DNA of 64,000 bases, from contig NC_047082.1 of the NCBI RefSeq assembly GCF_902459465.1, positions 11,964,545 through 12,028,544 on the forward strand. The letters run 5' to 3'. Under the pieces are notes generated by a model. It was given only the letters and a program-made list of their open reading frames with translations. It was not told where the DNA came from and made no database searches. The translations under genes were made by a program, and so were the position numbers. Shown here piece after piece: positions 1-12,000 of the stretch (position 1 is the stretch's first letter; each line of letters begins with the position of its first letter). This DNA is from Asterias rubens. Taxonomy: Eukaryota; Echinodermata; Asteroidea; Forcipulatida; Asteriidae.

Positions 1-367
1 TACCTTGGCTTATTTAGAGGAGAAGTATTTGTTTCATGGGCTTGATACTTTCTAAATTAGAACTGAATCTATTAACTGTTTTTTTAAATGAGTTTCTGCA
101 ATTGGATCCATGCAGTTTGATTACCTTGTAACTTTAAACTCTATTGATGACAGCACAAATCATGCGTGCAGACCTTTTAAAATTAATGTCATAATGATGA
201 AAATGATATATATATTGATTTAGTGAACATTTAATGATTAAATTAATTCCATTCAAATCCTGTATTGGTTGTTTGATGTCAACAGACATTGTGAAAATGC
301 AATCCAGCATGTACTGTACATGTAAACTCTCTGTACCCTTCAATATACATGAGGGATGAGGGATGAG

Positions 368-523
368 AGATTTCAGACGTTTATCTGAATTCAGCCTTTT
401 TCTCAAGCCTGCCTGGACAACAAACATTTGTATTTTTCTCTAAATAGAATATGACATGCTCTGTGATTCAATTCTCTAGCACTGAGGGTATTGTTCCAAG
501 ACGCTCATTTGAATCTATAACTT
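368..523. repeat. Dispersed repeat family L, copy 1
   Basis: Shares extended similarity with 13617-13764, including TTTATCTGAATTCAG, CTCTAGCACTGAGG and GAATCTATAACT. The element type is unknown. Confidence 0.6.
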
Positions 524-707
524 AAGGGGTTCTGTTCTGTTCGATGGAAATTTATTTTCATGTCGACAGTAACAATTAAGCATGTACAGTCATGACAGTT
601 TGAAACAAATTACAACGAGTATAATAATGAAATATGCATGCCAGATAATTTCACAGCAATACAATGTATAGACGTTTCAAAGGTAATAAATATAGAAATT
701 AACGTAC

Positions 708-1230
708 AAAGCTTGGGCGATACCACAATATTATCGAACATCGCGATACTAATTTGGAAACGATTTTGATATCGGATCGATTTGGTTTTAATCGAAATAT
801 CGATATATCGCGATATATCGCGATATTGATTAAGTTTCCTAGCTGAGACATCTTGCACCCCATAGGTTGGGAGTAAAACCAGAAGAAAAGGTCACTAGAA
901 CACCTCTCTTATGCTATGACTGTCTCTTCTACAACTTTCACTGGGAGTTTAAAACTCATTTTCATAGAGAAGCTTTTTGTTAAGTTTATTTTCTTATTTT
1001 GTTGTTAGCTACTTTCATTGCTTATAGTTTTTCTTTTGCAGAGTAGCGCCATGAGCGCCGCTTGCGGCGGATACCGGCGCTAAGTGTCCATTATTGTTAT
1101 TGTTATTATTATTATTACTAGTTTGAAGACTGATGATGTCAAATTTAATAAATCGCGAATGTATCGTATATCGCAATAAATATGTCGGCGATATATCGTG
1201 AATAAAATAAATCAATATCGCCTAAGCTTA
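708..1230. mobile_element. hAT-like MITE (family K) with 8-bp target duplication
   Basis: The ends are near-inverted repeats (AAGCTTGGGCGAT / ATCGCCTAAGCTT) flanked by the 8-bp direct repeat TAACGTAC at 700-707 and 1231-1238. The interior is rich in TATCGCGATA-type words. There is no transposase frame. Confidence 0.7.
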
Positions 1231-1510
1231 TAACGTACTAGTCAACATGCTTTTATGCATTTCCCTGAGACAGACAAGGACTTGAACACAACAAGGACAC
1301 GAAAACAACACAAAAACAAAGAAAACAAAAACAACCAAACAAACAATGACACTGACCAGACTATAAATAAATATAAATAAATATCAAGACAACAGTCTTT
1401 ATACCATTAGTGTATACATTACAATATCTACAAATGTCTACAAATACATACTCAAGAGGTGCTGTTTCAGTTTATTTGAGAATGAAAAGGTGCAAATGCT
1501 ATCATCAACA

Positions 1511-1769
1511 GGGCCCATGCCAGTTTCATAGAGCAGCTAAGCACAACAATTTGCTGAGCATGACATTTTTGCCTTGATAAAAACGGGAGTTACCAACTAA
1601 ATTTCCTTGTGAGTTTCAGGATAAGCAAACAACAGCTGAGTACCAGTAACAAACAATTATGCAACAGATGGAAATTTGGTTGGTACATTGTGTGTAAACC
1701 TGTTTTTATCAAGGAAGAAATGTCATGCTAAGCAGATTTGTGTGCTTAGCAGCTCTATGAAGTTGGGCC
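1511..1769. mobile_element. Foldback MITE family C, copy 1
   Basis: Long inverted ends of the form GGGCCC(A)ATTTCATAGAGC...GCTCTATGAAATTGGGCCC. Related copies lie at 12754, 18840 and 30004. Confidence 0.7.
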
Positions 1770-1888
1770 ATGGCCTCCTGGATCCCACTTTCAGTTTATT
1801 GTCATAAGTGACTCTCACCTCAAATAGCTTTTTATTTTTATTGTTTATTCTGTTTGGTTTGATAACTAAGCAGTTCCTTTTTTTATTA

Positions 1889-2284
1889 TTAAAGGCAGTG
1901 GACACTATTGGTAATTGTCAAAGACCAGCCTTCACAGTTGGTACATGTATATCTCAACAATATGCATAAAATAACAAACCTGTGAAAATTTGAGTTCAAA
2001 CGGTCATCAAACTTGCGAGATAATAATGAAAGAAAAAACACCCTTGTCACACGAAGTTGTGTGCGTTTAAGATGGTTGATTTCGAGACCTCAAGTTCTAA
2101 ATCTGAGGTCTCGAAAATCAAATTCGTGGAAAATTACTTCTTTCTCGAAAACTAAGGCACTTCAGAGGGAGCCGTTTCTCACCATGTTTTATACCATCAA
2201 CCTCTCCCCATTACTCGTCACCAAGAAAGGTTTTATGCTAATAATTATTTTGAGTAATTACCAATTAGTGTCCACTGCCTTTAA
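1889..2284. mobile_element. TTAA-flanked MITE family A, copy 1
   Basis: Starts TTAAAGGCAGTGGACAC and ends GTGTCCACTGCCTTTAA, with TTAA at both borders as in piggyBac-type insertions. This is the most abundant family in the window (about 15 copies). There is no coding frame. Confidence 0.8.
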
Positions 2285-2440
2285 ATTATCAATGTATTCA
2301 TGGTAATGAAACCAAGGATGTCTCTATAAGTAATTAAAGCTTGCTAGCCTGAGGAAAACTTGTAAACAAGGGTGCTTGCTACTTGAACCTTTTTTTTGTA
2401 CATTATTGTTTGGGGCTGCCAGTCAGAAGCAATTCAAAAT

Positions 2441-2806
2441 TTAAAGGGTCTATGTACTTTTTGTAGGACAAAAAACACAATGTCCACAGATTTACACTAA
2501 ACTTACACAGTTTGAAGATAATGATGGTAGAAAGCTTCCCTGAAAATATTACTTGCTGAGGTGATGTAGTTTTTGAGAAATGAGTAAAACAATGTCATGA
2601 AAATAATTTGTCTCAGTGATCATGAGACGAAAATTATTTTAGCATGTAAAAACGTGTTTTCATGACATTGTTTTACTCATTACTCAAACACTACAGCACC
2701 TCAGCAACTAATACTTTAAGGTACGCTTTCTACTATCATTATCTTCAAACAGTGTAAGTTTGTGGACATTGTGTTTTTTGTTACAAAAAGTACCCAAATC
2801 CTTTAA
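2441..2806. mobile_element. TTAA-flanked MITE family D, copy 1
   Basis: Long inverted ends (TTTGTAGGAC...CACAATGTCCACAG) bounded by TTAA. The second copy is at 57761-58076. Confidence 0.7.
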
Positions 2807-2984
2807 CTGTCATTAAAGGTACCACAGTACACCCCATGTTTAAAATACAGCCTGGTCTGGGAAGCACTAGCAGAGGGATCACCTTATAAGGGGATGCAAC
2901 TTTTTATCATACACCTCAATTAATAAACTACAAAGAAAACTGACTGGGTAAAATTTGAAATAATTTTGGGTTGAACAAAGATAG

Positions 2985-3060
2985 ACTTACTAGAGCAGGA
3001 CTCAAACCTGCGATCTTCGCTATTAAGTAAGTTCCCTTGTGGTTCCTAACTTACTTATAA
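2985..3060 (-). repeat. tRNA-like SINE remnant
   Basis: Minus-strand B-box-like word within CTAGAGCAGGACTCAAACCTGC, resembling the tRNA-like heads at 7049 and 33610. It lies just before the first GCKR exon. Confidence 0.4.
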
Positions 3061-3081
3061 ATCTTCTTTTGTTACTTTCAG

Positions 3082-6000
3082 GTATGCAAGAACAAGAAGA
3101 AGGTTCTGTTTATCGGAATAACATGCGGTTTGTCGGTGAGTATACATCTTCTTTTCATAGGGTGCGTTCGATTAGCTTCCCTGGGTCGACCCCGCGGTGC
3201 TCGCTTGGGTGAGCCCCTGACAAGAGCTAAAATCGAACGTTCACTCACCCTCTTGTGGTGACGTCATGCACCTCAGGCCAGCCCCAAGTGACCCGTTCCA
3301 CAAGCAGGACACTTGGGGCTGAGCCAGGTGAGCCCCCTGGTATGACCTCAAAGCTAATTGAGAGTTCCGGGGGCAGACCGTGGTCGACCCAAGGAAGCTA
3401 ATCAAACGCACCCATAGCAAGGGAAAGCTCTATAAAAAAAAAATTGTTGAGTTTGGCCACAAAAAAATATCTTGCTTGTCTGACGAGGGGGACTAGCCTT
3501 GATCTAGCTGAACTCCGTTTTTAAACAGAATTCTGGTTTGGTTTGTTTTGTTTGCCCTAAAAAAAAGTAAATTCTGTTTTTTTTAAACCCCCCCCCCCTA
3601 AAAAAAAACCCATTAATAAATAAATAAAAAAAAAAATAAAAAAAATTAAGATCAAATTCTAAAAGAAATGGAGATATAATAATAACGCCCCATATTTCAG
3701 AGTAGGGCTTTTAAAACCAAAGATAAATGTTAATATTGGGCTTCATGCTTGCATGCTTTTGCGCTTATCCCTGTATACTCACTATGTACGCTATATTCAT
3801 CAGAACCCAGTATTATTACCATTCTATGTTTACTCACTAGGCGCCATTTGTTGCCGGGCAGCTAGACTACTGTATGGAGCACTCTCACGTCTTCGTACCA
3901 GTCCTTCTTGGATTCAACCCAACCTGTCTTGCCAGGAATCAACCCATGGAAAACTGGAATCAAACTTTCCTCACCGGTAACTCTTTATTCAATGGTTCAA
4001 CGGAAATTAATACTATTATCTTTCATGACGCAGAATGACGATTTTATTTAAGATGCTCCCATTTTCATTGCAATTTCGTGTCATTTATTTATTTTCTTTT
4101 TTAAAGGCAGTGGATTATACCACTAGTTGAAAACCGATTCAACACACTTTGATTCCCATTCATAAATACCTTTTTGGTTAAAAGGTGTAATAAAGTAAGA
4201 AACTCTGTAAAACTTATCCGTTTCCGAGTGCTTGAGCTCTGTTTCCACCTCTATGGAATGTTCAGTATGTACATATACGATGTCCGTACGAGTGTATTTT
4301 CTGGTTCCGTTCGTGCGCATGCGCGTATAGTCTTGGTGCTTTTCGCTGGTTTTCCTTTCACACACAGCGCGGCCAACTCACCGACAGCGCATGCATCGCC
4401 CGTAACAAGAAACGTCTTGCATCAAGACTAGCGCGGACAACCGGTAATAAACACTGGTCATTATCAACGGTTTAAACACCCCCACGTGACGTGCTCTTCA
4501 CCAATAGGAATAGCGAAACTGTCTGAGGTATTTATGAGTATCTATTTTTGATGAGTGTTGCTATGGTCGTAACGATTTAAACAGTATACTCTGCTCATTC
4601 TCCTAAAGATGAGCCCAGTAAACTGTTCGAAATGTTGAGACCAGCTCAACCGTTTTTACACATGGTTGGACTGCAAGTTTACTATTTTATAGTTAATTCT
4701 TTGAGTTTATTTGCTTTATTTATTTTGGAAATTCTGTTACTTTATTTGCTTATTTATTTTGACAGTTGTCACAAAGCTATTAGTGGTGGAGAGTGCAGGA
4801 AGAGGATACATAATCAACCCTATTATTGGGGTGAGTAGTCGTGGATGAGCATTGAAAATATTTACTTGATTGCGATCTTTTGTTTGTTTGCTTTTTGTTT
4901 GACTCGGTTGTTTTTGTTTTCTTGATTTTTCTTTTATTTTGGTTTAAATGTTGGTTTATTCTATAAAAACACATCAAGTCAAAGACTAAGGGGATTTTGG
5001 TCTCACAATAAAATGACGTTTATTTATTTATGTATTTATTTTTATTTTTTTTTTTGGGGGGGGGGTTCTGGTTTATGAGCGTTTATTTTTTGTTTTCTTG
5101 GTTGTTTTAATGGACCTTGGACCTAATCCTTAGACAGCACCATGTAATGCTTTACAAGGTTCTTTGGGGCAATTTGCTGCCGATCAGACCAGGAGCACCG
5201 GGGCAAACCCCTTCTCTTTTCGATAAGTGCACTGGGTTCTTTTACATGTGTTAAACAACACATGGGACCATCGGGTCTATGTCCCATCCGAAGGACAAAG
5301 CAATGGTTAAGTGTCTTGCTTAAGGACACAAGTGTCACGGCTGGGGATTCGAACGCACACTCTCAAGGGGCCGAAATTGCCAATAGCCCGCCCAGCCCCG
5401 GACTACCAGATTTACATCCAGGCTACTCATTTTTCCAGTTTGATAGCGGGCTAGAGGGGAAAATAATGCAAATATCAATATTACAAACTGATGGTTATTG
5501 TAAAATTTGTGCCTTGACTCAAAACATTATGTGTTTTTCGAGCTACCAAAATCTCACCAGGGCTACCATAAAATACGCTTAATTTCGACCCCGGCACTCT
5601 GCTGTTCAGAAACACCAGAGTTTGAATTCATTGCTCTTAACCGCTCGGCCAAGACACTTCCACATACGGGAACATTGCTAGAAGGTGGCCCACGTAAATG
5701 TCAATCTGCGTATTCCAAAGCTCAATGATTACAACATAGTGAGGGATGGGGTATAGACCAATCCGACAAAACAAAATTGGTAGTCACCTCTATTGAAACT
5801 GCAGTGTCTTTTTGTGCATAATCCAGGCACTGGATATGAAGACACAGCAGCAAATGGCGTGTGATGCTTAACATTTGCGGGCTCGGTGCGTGCCCAGATT
5901 GGTGTATAGTAAAATATTTCATGGTATCCATCGGGTGGACAGTCGAGGCATTGGAAGTTGACAAATTACTTGCAGTTCCCAAAATCTTAGGGAACTAGTT

Positions 6001-9000
6001 TCTCAACTTCCAATACCTTGGAGACTAATAGAGACTGTCCACCCTCAGACCATGTTGTGATATAAATTAAAGACCCTGGACACTATTGGTAATTGTCAAA
6101 GACCAGTCTTCTCACTTGGTGTATCTCAACATATGTATAAAATAACAAACCTGTAAAAATTTGAGCTCAATTGGTCGTCGAACTTGCGTGATAATAATTA
6201 AAACAAAAACAACCTGTCACACGAAGTTGTGTGCTTTCAGATGCTTGATTTTGAGACCTAAAATTCTAAATCTGAGGTCGCGGAGAATTACTTCTTTCTC
6301 AAAAACTACGTCACTTCAGAGGGAGCCATTTCTCACAATGTTTTATACTATCAACCTCTCCCCATTACTCGTTACCAAGTAAGGTTTTATGATGCTGATA
6401 ATTACTTTGAGTAATTACCAATAGTGTCCACTGCCTTTAAGATGCGGTCGTAACACCTTAAGGCCATGTCACACTAGGTAATTTACAGGCAACCAGTTCC
6501 AGGCAATCTCCAAAATGTCCAAGAAGAGAATCCATTCATATATTTTTCTGGTGGGTCATTACTAGACAATGTTAAAAAATTCGCAACCAAAGTACTCCGT
6601 TAGCATGCACTGTTTGTTGCCTCCAAGTTGCCTGTAAAAGTTACCTTGTGTGACAAGGCCCTGACATTGGTGCATTGACGAAACAAAACAGCATCTTGGA
6701 ATGACTTTTTCCGTTCCCATCAGCCTGAAGCAATCACGGGGTCGTCTCGTCTGAAGGGCGGCACCGCGACCAAACTCCTCCTAGAGGTCATCATGTTGAA
6801 TGCACTCCGTCAGCTGTCTAGCAGTTTATCGCTCGGGGAGCCGCCGCCAGCTAACCAAAGCTCACCAGTAGAGGGTGCTGCTCGCTGTATGCATTTGATG
6901 AATATGTATCGGACTGTCTGGGAAGAGACCTACCCACAAGCTCTCCAGGAAGGATTGAGCGATGTCGTTGACTGGGCTGGTGCAAGGTAAGAACAACAGT
7001 ATTTTGGCACACAAACCCTGTCGTCCCAAAGTTAATGACTTTTGGGGTTGAACAAAGAATTGACTAGAGTGGGATTCGAAACAACGACCTCCGGATTAAC
7101 GTGCCAGCATTCTCCATACTGAGCTATCTAGCCATTGTTGGAGGTGTCCCTATTTTGTCAATATCTTTGTTAGGGGGTGCCCAAAAAAATTAATGACGAA
7201 ACAATATTTATAGATACATGGTGAATGCGAAAGATGACAGCTTTATTTTCATGCTACCCTGTGAAATACTTTAACACCTTAGCAAATTTTGTTGCTACGG
7301 TAAGCATGAAAATTTGTTTACCGTTAAGCAGCTGGGCGATTCCAAGCAAACATGGACATGACACCAAAAAATAAAAATTGTGTAACAACTTTCTTTCCAC
7401 GTAAAAGTTATAGCTACACATATAACATATGAAAGGAAACAGACATTAACTTTTTGTACACACTCTGTACCATTTTGTACAAATTCAGCTCATGTTTGCA
7501 CAAGCTGTGAACAGACCCTAAAAAGTGAGCACATTAAGGTGATTTCTTCAAAGTTAAATATTGTCCCCCACAAAGGTTCTTCCAGCAAAACTTTAATAGT
7601 TGTGATCAGCAGCAGGTACAACTATTTAAAATCCAGAATGAATTTTAAAATGTGTTTCTCATTTAAGCAATATGTGAGTGTACTTGTGGGAGCTTCAACA
7701 GGGTGTAATGCGACTAACCGAGAGATGAAGTTATTTCAATTGCACGAAAAATCCACTGTCTATCTTCATGGCAATTCAAAATATACTTCTACCCTTATTA
7801 CCAAGTCTGAAATGAGTAAAGAAATCAACACTCTAGTTGGTGTATTTTAATAACGAGTCATCAAAAAGTGTAATGCGACTAACCGGTAATGCGACTAACC
7901 ATGCAATGTAATGTGACTGACCAAATCTTTTTTCAAGAGGAGGACGCTAAGAGGTCCGCAAAGCTGGATATCTTGGTTTTGACTTACTAGAGGACAATAT
8001 TACATGAATTAAGAGATCTGGGGCTCTGCAAATGCCACTCATGCCCTACCCACTGCATTTTTCCCAAAGCACATGCTGAAACCTATAACATGTGTTGTAC
8101 ATGTGGCACTCCAATCTGTAACTTCTAGTTTCATCATTGGTACAGAGTCTTAATGTTAACATATGAAAACAAATTAAGAAAAGCAACATTTCTGAGAATT
8201 TTCAGTAGAAAAGTGAAGTAATGGAACTAATTTACTCCACAAATTGTGGACATATGTTGTACCATTGCCTAGGCTGAAAAAGCAGAAGAATATTAAAATA
8301 CAAGGAATTCAAGAAGAGCACAGAAAAATTTCCCAAAAGAGCAAACAAAAGCAAAAAGCTGATGTCCTCTTGCCACAATTTTCCTTCAGAAAGAAGAAAC
8401 ATGATAACTACAAAATGCTGCCTTACAAACCAGGGTAGTGATGCAAGAGTAGCAATGCATGGTCAGTGGTGTGTGGTGTAACATGCAGTGAAATGTATCC
8501 AGGTAAAGTCGAGGAGATGGGTGATCAAGAAGGTTTTTTGTTTTGTTTTATACACTTTTTCGACACAAAACAAATTGTTTGTTGCATTGAGGAACCTGTG
8601 ATAACCAACAAGGCCATTTTAAATTCACAGTCCACTTTAAACAATAACCCAAACTTTGATTTTTCAGGGACATGGTTACATGTATGTAAGTCACTTTAAA
8701 TCTGCGATTTTATTTTTGTTCAATTACATACTCGGCAAGATATTTTGCCAAACAAGAACTCAGTTTGGGCTCCATTGGGCTTGGCTTAAGTGGCCGGACA
8801 AACTGTAATGCGACTAACCGTAATGCGACTAACCATGGTTTTGCCACGTAAACCTAAAAGTTCAAGTTGCTGACTATTTATAAGTATCCTGTTGGATACT
8901 AATGTATAAGAGATGTGTGCTAAATGTAGTAAAACCTTTGCAAGTTTTTTAGTTTGAGGAAACTTTTGAATTGAGACAAGTGTATTTTTTACCATGTCCT

Positions 9001-12000
9001 TTTTGTGTAATGCGACTAACCGCTTTTTACAAAGCTATAACATCCAGAGTACAACGCCCACAACATTTTTAATATCATCACTTCAAAGCCAGTCACTTCA
9101 AAGATGTGTTACCAGTAGACCTCCGTGCTAGCCCGACGGCTAGAAGCAAGTTGATTCATGTGTGTTAGCAGCCGGTACCAAATTGATTTAAAATACTAAG
9201 TATACAGTCCTTAAAGGCAGTGGACACTATTGGTAATTGTCAAAGACTAGCCTTCACAGTTGGTGTATCTCAACATATGCATAAAATAACTAACCTCTGA
9301 AAAATTGAGCTCAATCGGTCGTCGAAGTTGCAAGATTATAATGAAAGAAAAAACACTATTGTCACACGAAGTTGTGTGCTTTTTGATGCTTGATTTTGAG
9401 ACCTCAAATACTAAACTTGAAGTCTCGAAATCAAATTTGTGGAAAATTACTTCGTTCTTGAAAACTACTTAACTTCAGAGGGAGCCGTTTCTCACAATGT
9501 TTTACACCATCAACCTCTCCCCATTACTCGTAATCAAGAAAGGTTTTATGATGATAATTATTTTGAGTAATTACCAATAGTGTCCACTGCCTTTAAGTAT
9601 CTTGCTCAAGGACAGAAGTACCCAGATAGACCGGGACCCAAACCCACTTTCTTCTGATCAGAAACATCAGAGCTAGACCTCTCTAAATGAATTTTGACGG
9701 AAGATCAAATGCAGTTTCAAAACCAAAAATCTATGACAATTTCCATAATGTATATATGCTACACTGTCATGACTGTACATACAATGCACTAAATACACGT
9801 AACATGCAAGTTTGTTTGTACATGTTTTCCACAGTTTAAATGCAGGCGGGCATGTGTACTACATAGGAACAGATGAGTTGAGTTTTATGGGACTACTGGA
9901 TGCTTCAGAGTGCCCACCGACTTTTGGCGCAGGTATGTTTTGTTTTTTATTCCTTGGTTATAGTTTACTTTTTAGATGATCAATTCGCATTTGTATAGCA
10001 CATTTTTATGTGCTATACAAATGTGGTTTATTATTGCTATCACAGGCCTGATACTGCACGGAGGCATTTTAATACAGAAGCGATTGCCTCCATGCCCCCT
10101 GGTCATTGCCTCGGTGCCCTTGAAATGCTCCAGTAGAAATTTACAAATTCCTCATAGGGTGCCCTTTACAAGGAGGAAATGCCTTGGTGCCCTTGCCCTT
10201 TCAAAAAATAAGCATACTGGCCTGCTTTTATAAATATTCTCATCAAGAAGGGAACTTTGCCAACTCAACTAGCTGGCTACAGACAATAATGTAGGTTTAG
10301 TCTATGTAACTACATGTAGACAACAACACTTATTCTAGTCATTATGAAATCATCAGTTGGCTAGGTTGGATTTGCAACCTTTTTCATTTCAGGGGGAAAT
10401 ATTTCACCTAAAAACAATTTCTACTATGAACTTCATAATCACGATATAAGATTTCAGACTAAAATTAAACAATGGTGTGTTTTATCCTTACCAATCCTTT
10501 AACGCTTTTTGGGTAAACTATCAGTCATGTATCACCTTTCAATTTCAATTTGTTCCTGATGAGACATTTTTCAGAAGTTGTTGATGATTTGCATGATCAG
10601 TTGTCTGGAAAATTGCATTTTGGGCACAGTCGGCAAATAAGGCACTAAATCAAGAAAAGAACGGGGGATCCAGATTGAAAGTCAGCAGGCCTTGTATTAG
10701 ATGTTAGTTTTGCATCGTGGATAAATCATTAATAAAATTGTTACCCTTTCACTGATTAAAGCCATTGGACACTTTCGGAACAGAATTTTATTTTTAAGTT
10801 CACGGATTTACAAATAACTTACAGGGTTTACAGAAGGTAGGCCTGATGGTGAAAGACTTCTCTTGAAATATTATTCAATGAAATGCTTTACTTTTTGAGA
10901 AAACATTAAAACAATATCAATTCTCGATATCGAGAATTACGGATTTATTTTAAACACATGTCATGAGACACGGCGTTACGTGTGGAAACAAGAGTGGGTT
11001 TTCAAGAATGGGTTATTTTCTCCAGACTCCAATGACCAATTGAGCCGAAATTTTCACAGGTTTGTTATTTTATGTATAAGTTGTGATACACGAAGTGTGG
11101 GCCATAAAAAGTACTGTTTACCGAATGTGTCCAATGCCTTTAAGCACTGTATACTCAAGTTCTGTATGCAAATTCACACCTCTGGCCGATTTCACAAAGC
11201 CAAAACATTTGTCGCAAGAAAAATGGTCAGTATTACCATATTGGTTTGTTTTGTGACATCACACTTTACTTAGCAACTACGATTGATTTGGTTGAAGATC
11301 AATCTTAGCTCTTTGTGAAATCGGCCCCTGATCATTCGGGTGAGGAGTAAATCACAAAACAATACTAGCTCATTTTTCTCGCCCTGAGGAATTACTATTC
11401 CTCAGGGAGAGAAAAGTCAGCTAGTATTGTTTTGTGATTTACTCCTTCCCTAGTAAACTAAACACTTTTTAAACGGCTGTGGAATAAAAAAATATATGAT
11501 TCTGGGGTAAAAGGTTTATATGTATGGATAGCTCATGGACTCAACTTTCATATGACACCAAAAAGTCTGAAAAAAAAATCATGTTTGGGTGAGCACTGCT
11601 CACTTTTGTAAAATTGAATGCGTTAAGACAAACTTGGATAAGACAAATTGTAAAATTGAATGCGTTAAGACAAACTTGGATAAGACAAATTGTAAAATTG
11701 AATGCGTTAAGACAAACTTGGATAAGACAAATTGTAAAATTGAATGCGTTAAGACAAACTTGGATAAGACAAATTGTAAAATTGAATGCGTTAAGACAAA
11801 CTTGGATAAGACAAATTGTAAAATTGAATGCGTTAAGACAAACTTGGATAAGACAAATTGTAAACCTGAATGCGTTAAGACAAACTTGGATAAGACAAAT
11901 TGTAAAATTGAATGCGTTAATTACCATCTGTTCGTATTTGTTTCCTCTTAAGATCCAAACGATGTGAGATGTTTTGTACTTGGGGGTCTCAAGGCTCTTG

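Larger units (their letters stand above)
1..3081. other. Left edge: presumed upstream intron of the GCKR-like gene, repeats only
   Basis: No exon matching the missing GCKR N-terminal SIS segment was found here. The stretch holds repeat families L, K, C, A and D and a tRNA-like remnant near 2985-3060, listed separately. The rest (about 1235-1510 and 2285-2440) shows nothing recognisable. Confidence 0.5.

Noticed and set aside
4101..4115. TTAAAGGCAGTGGA resembling a family A end
   Set aside because: No interior or second end follows; listed only as a fragment.
11541..11967. Three long overlapping open frames on both strands with repeated peptides
   Set aside because: They are translations of the 42-bp minisatellite; a unit length divisible by three keeps frames open.
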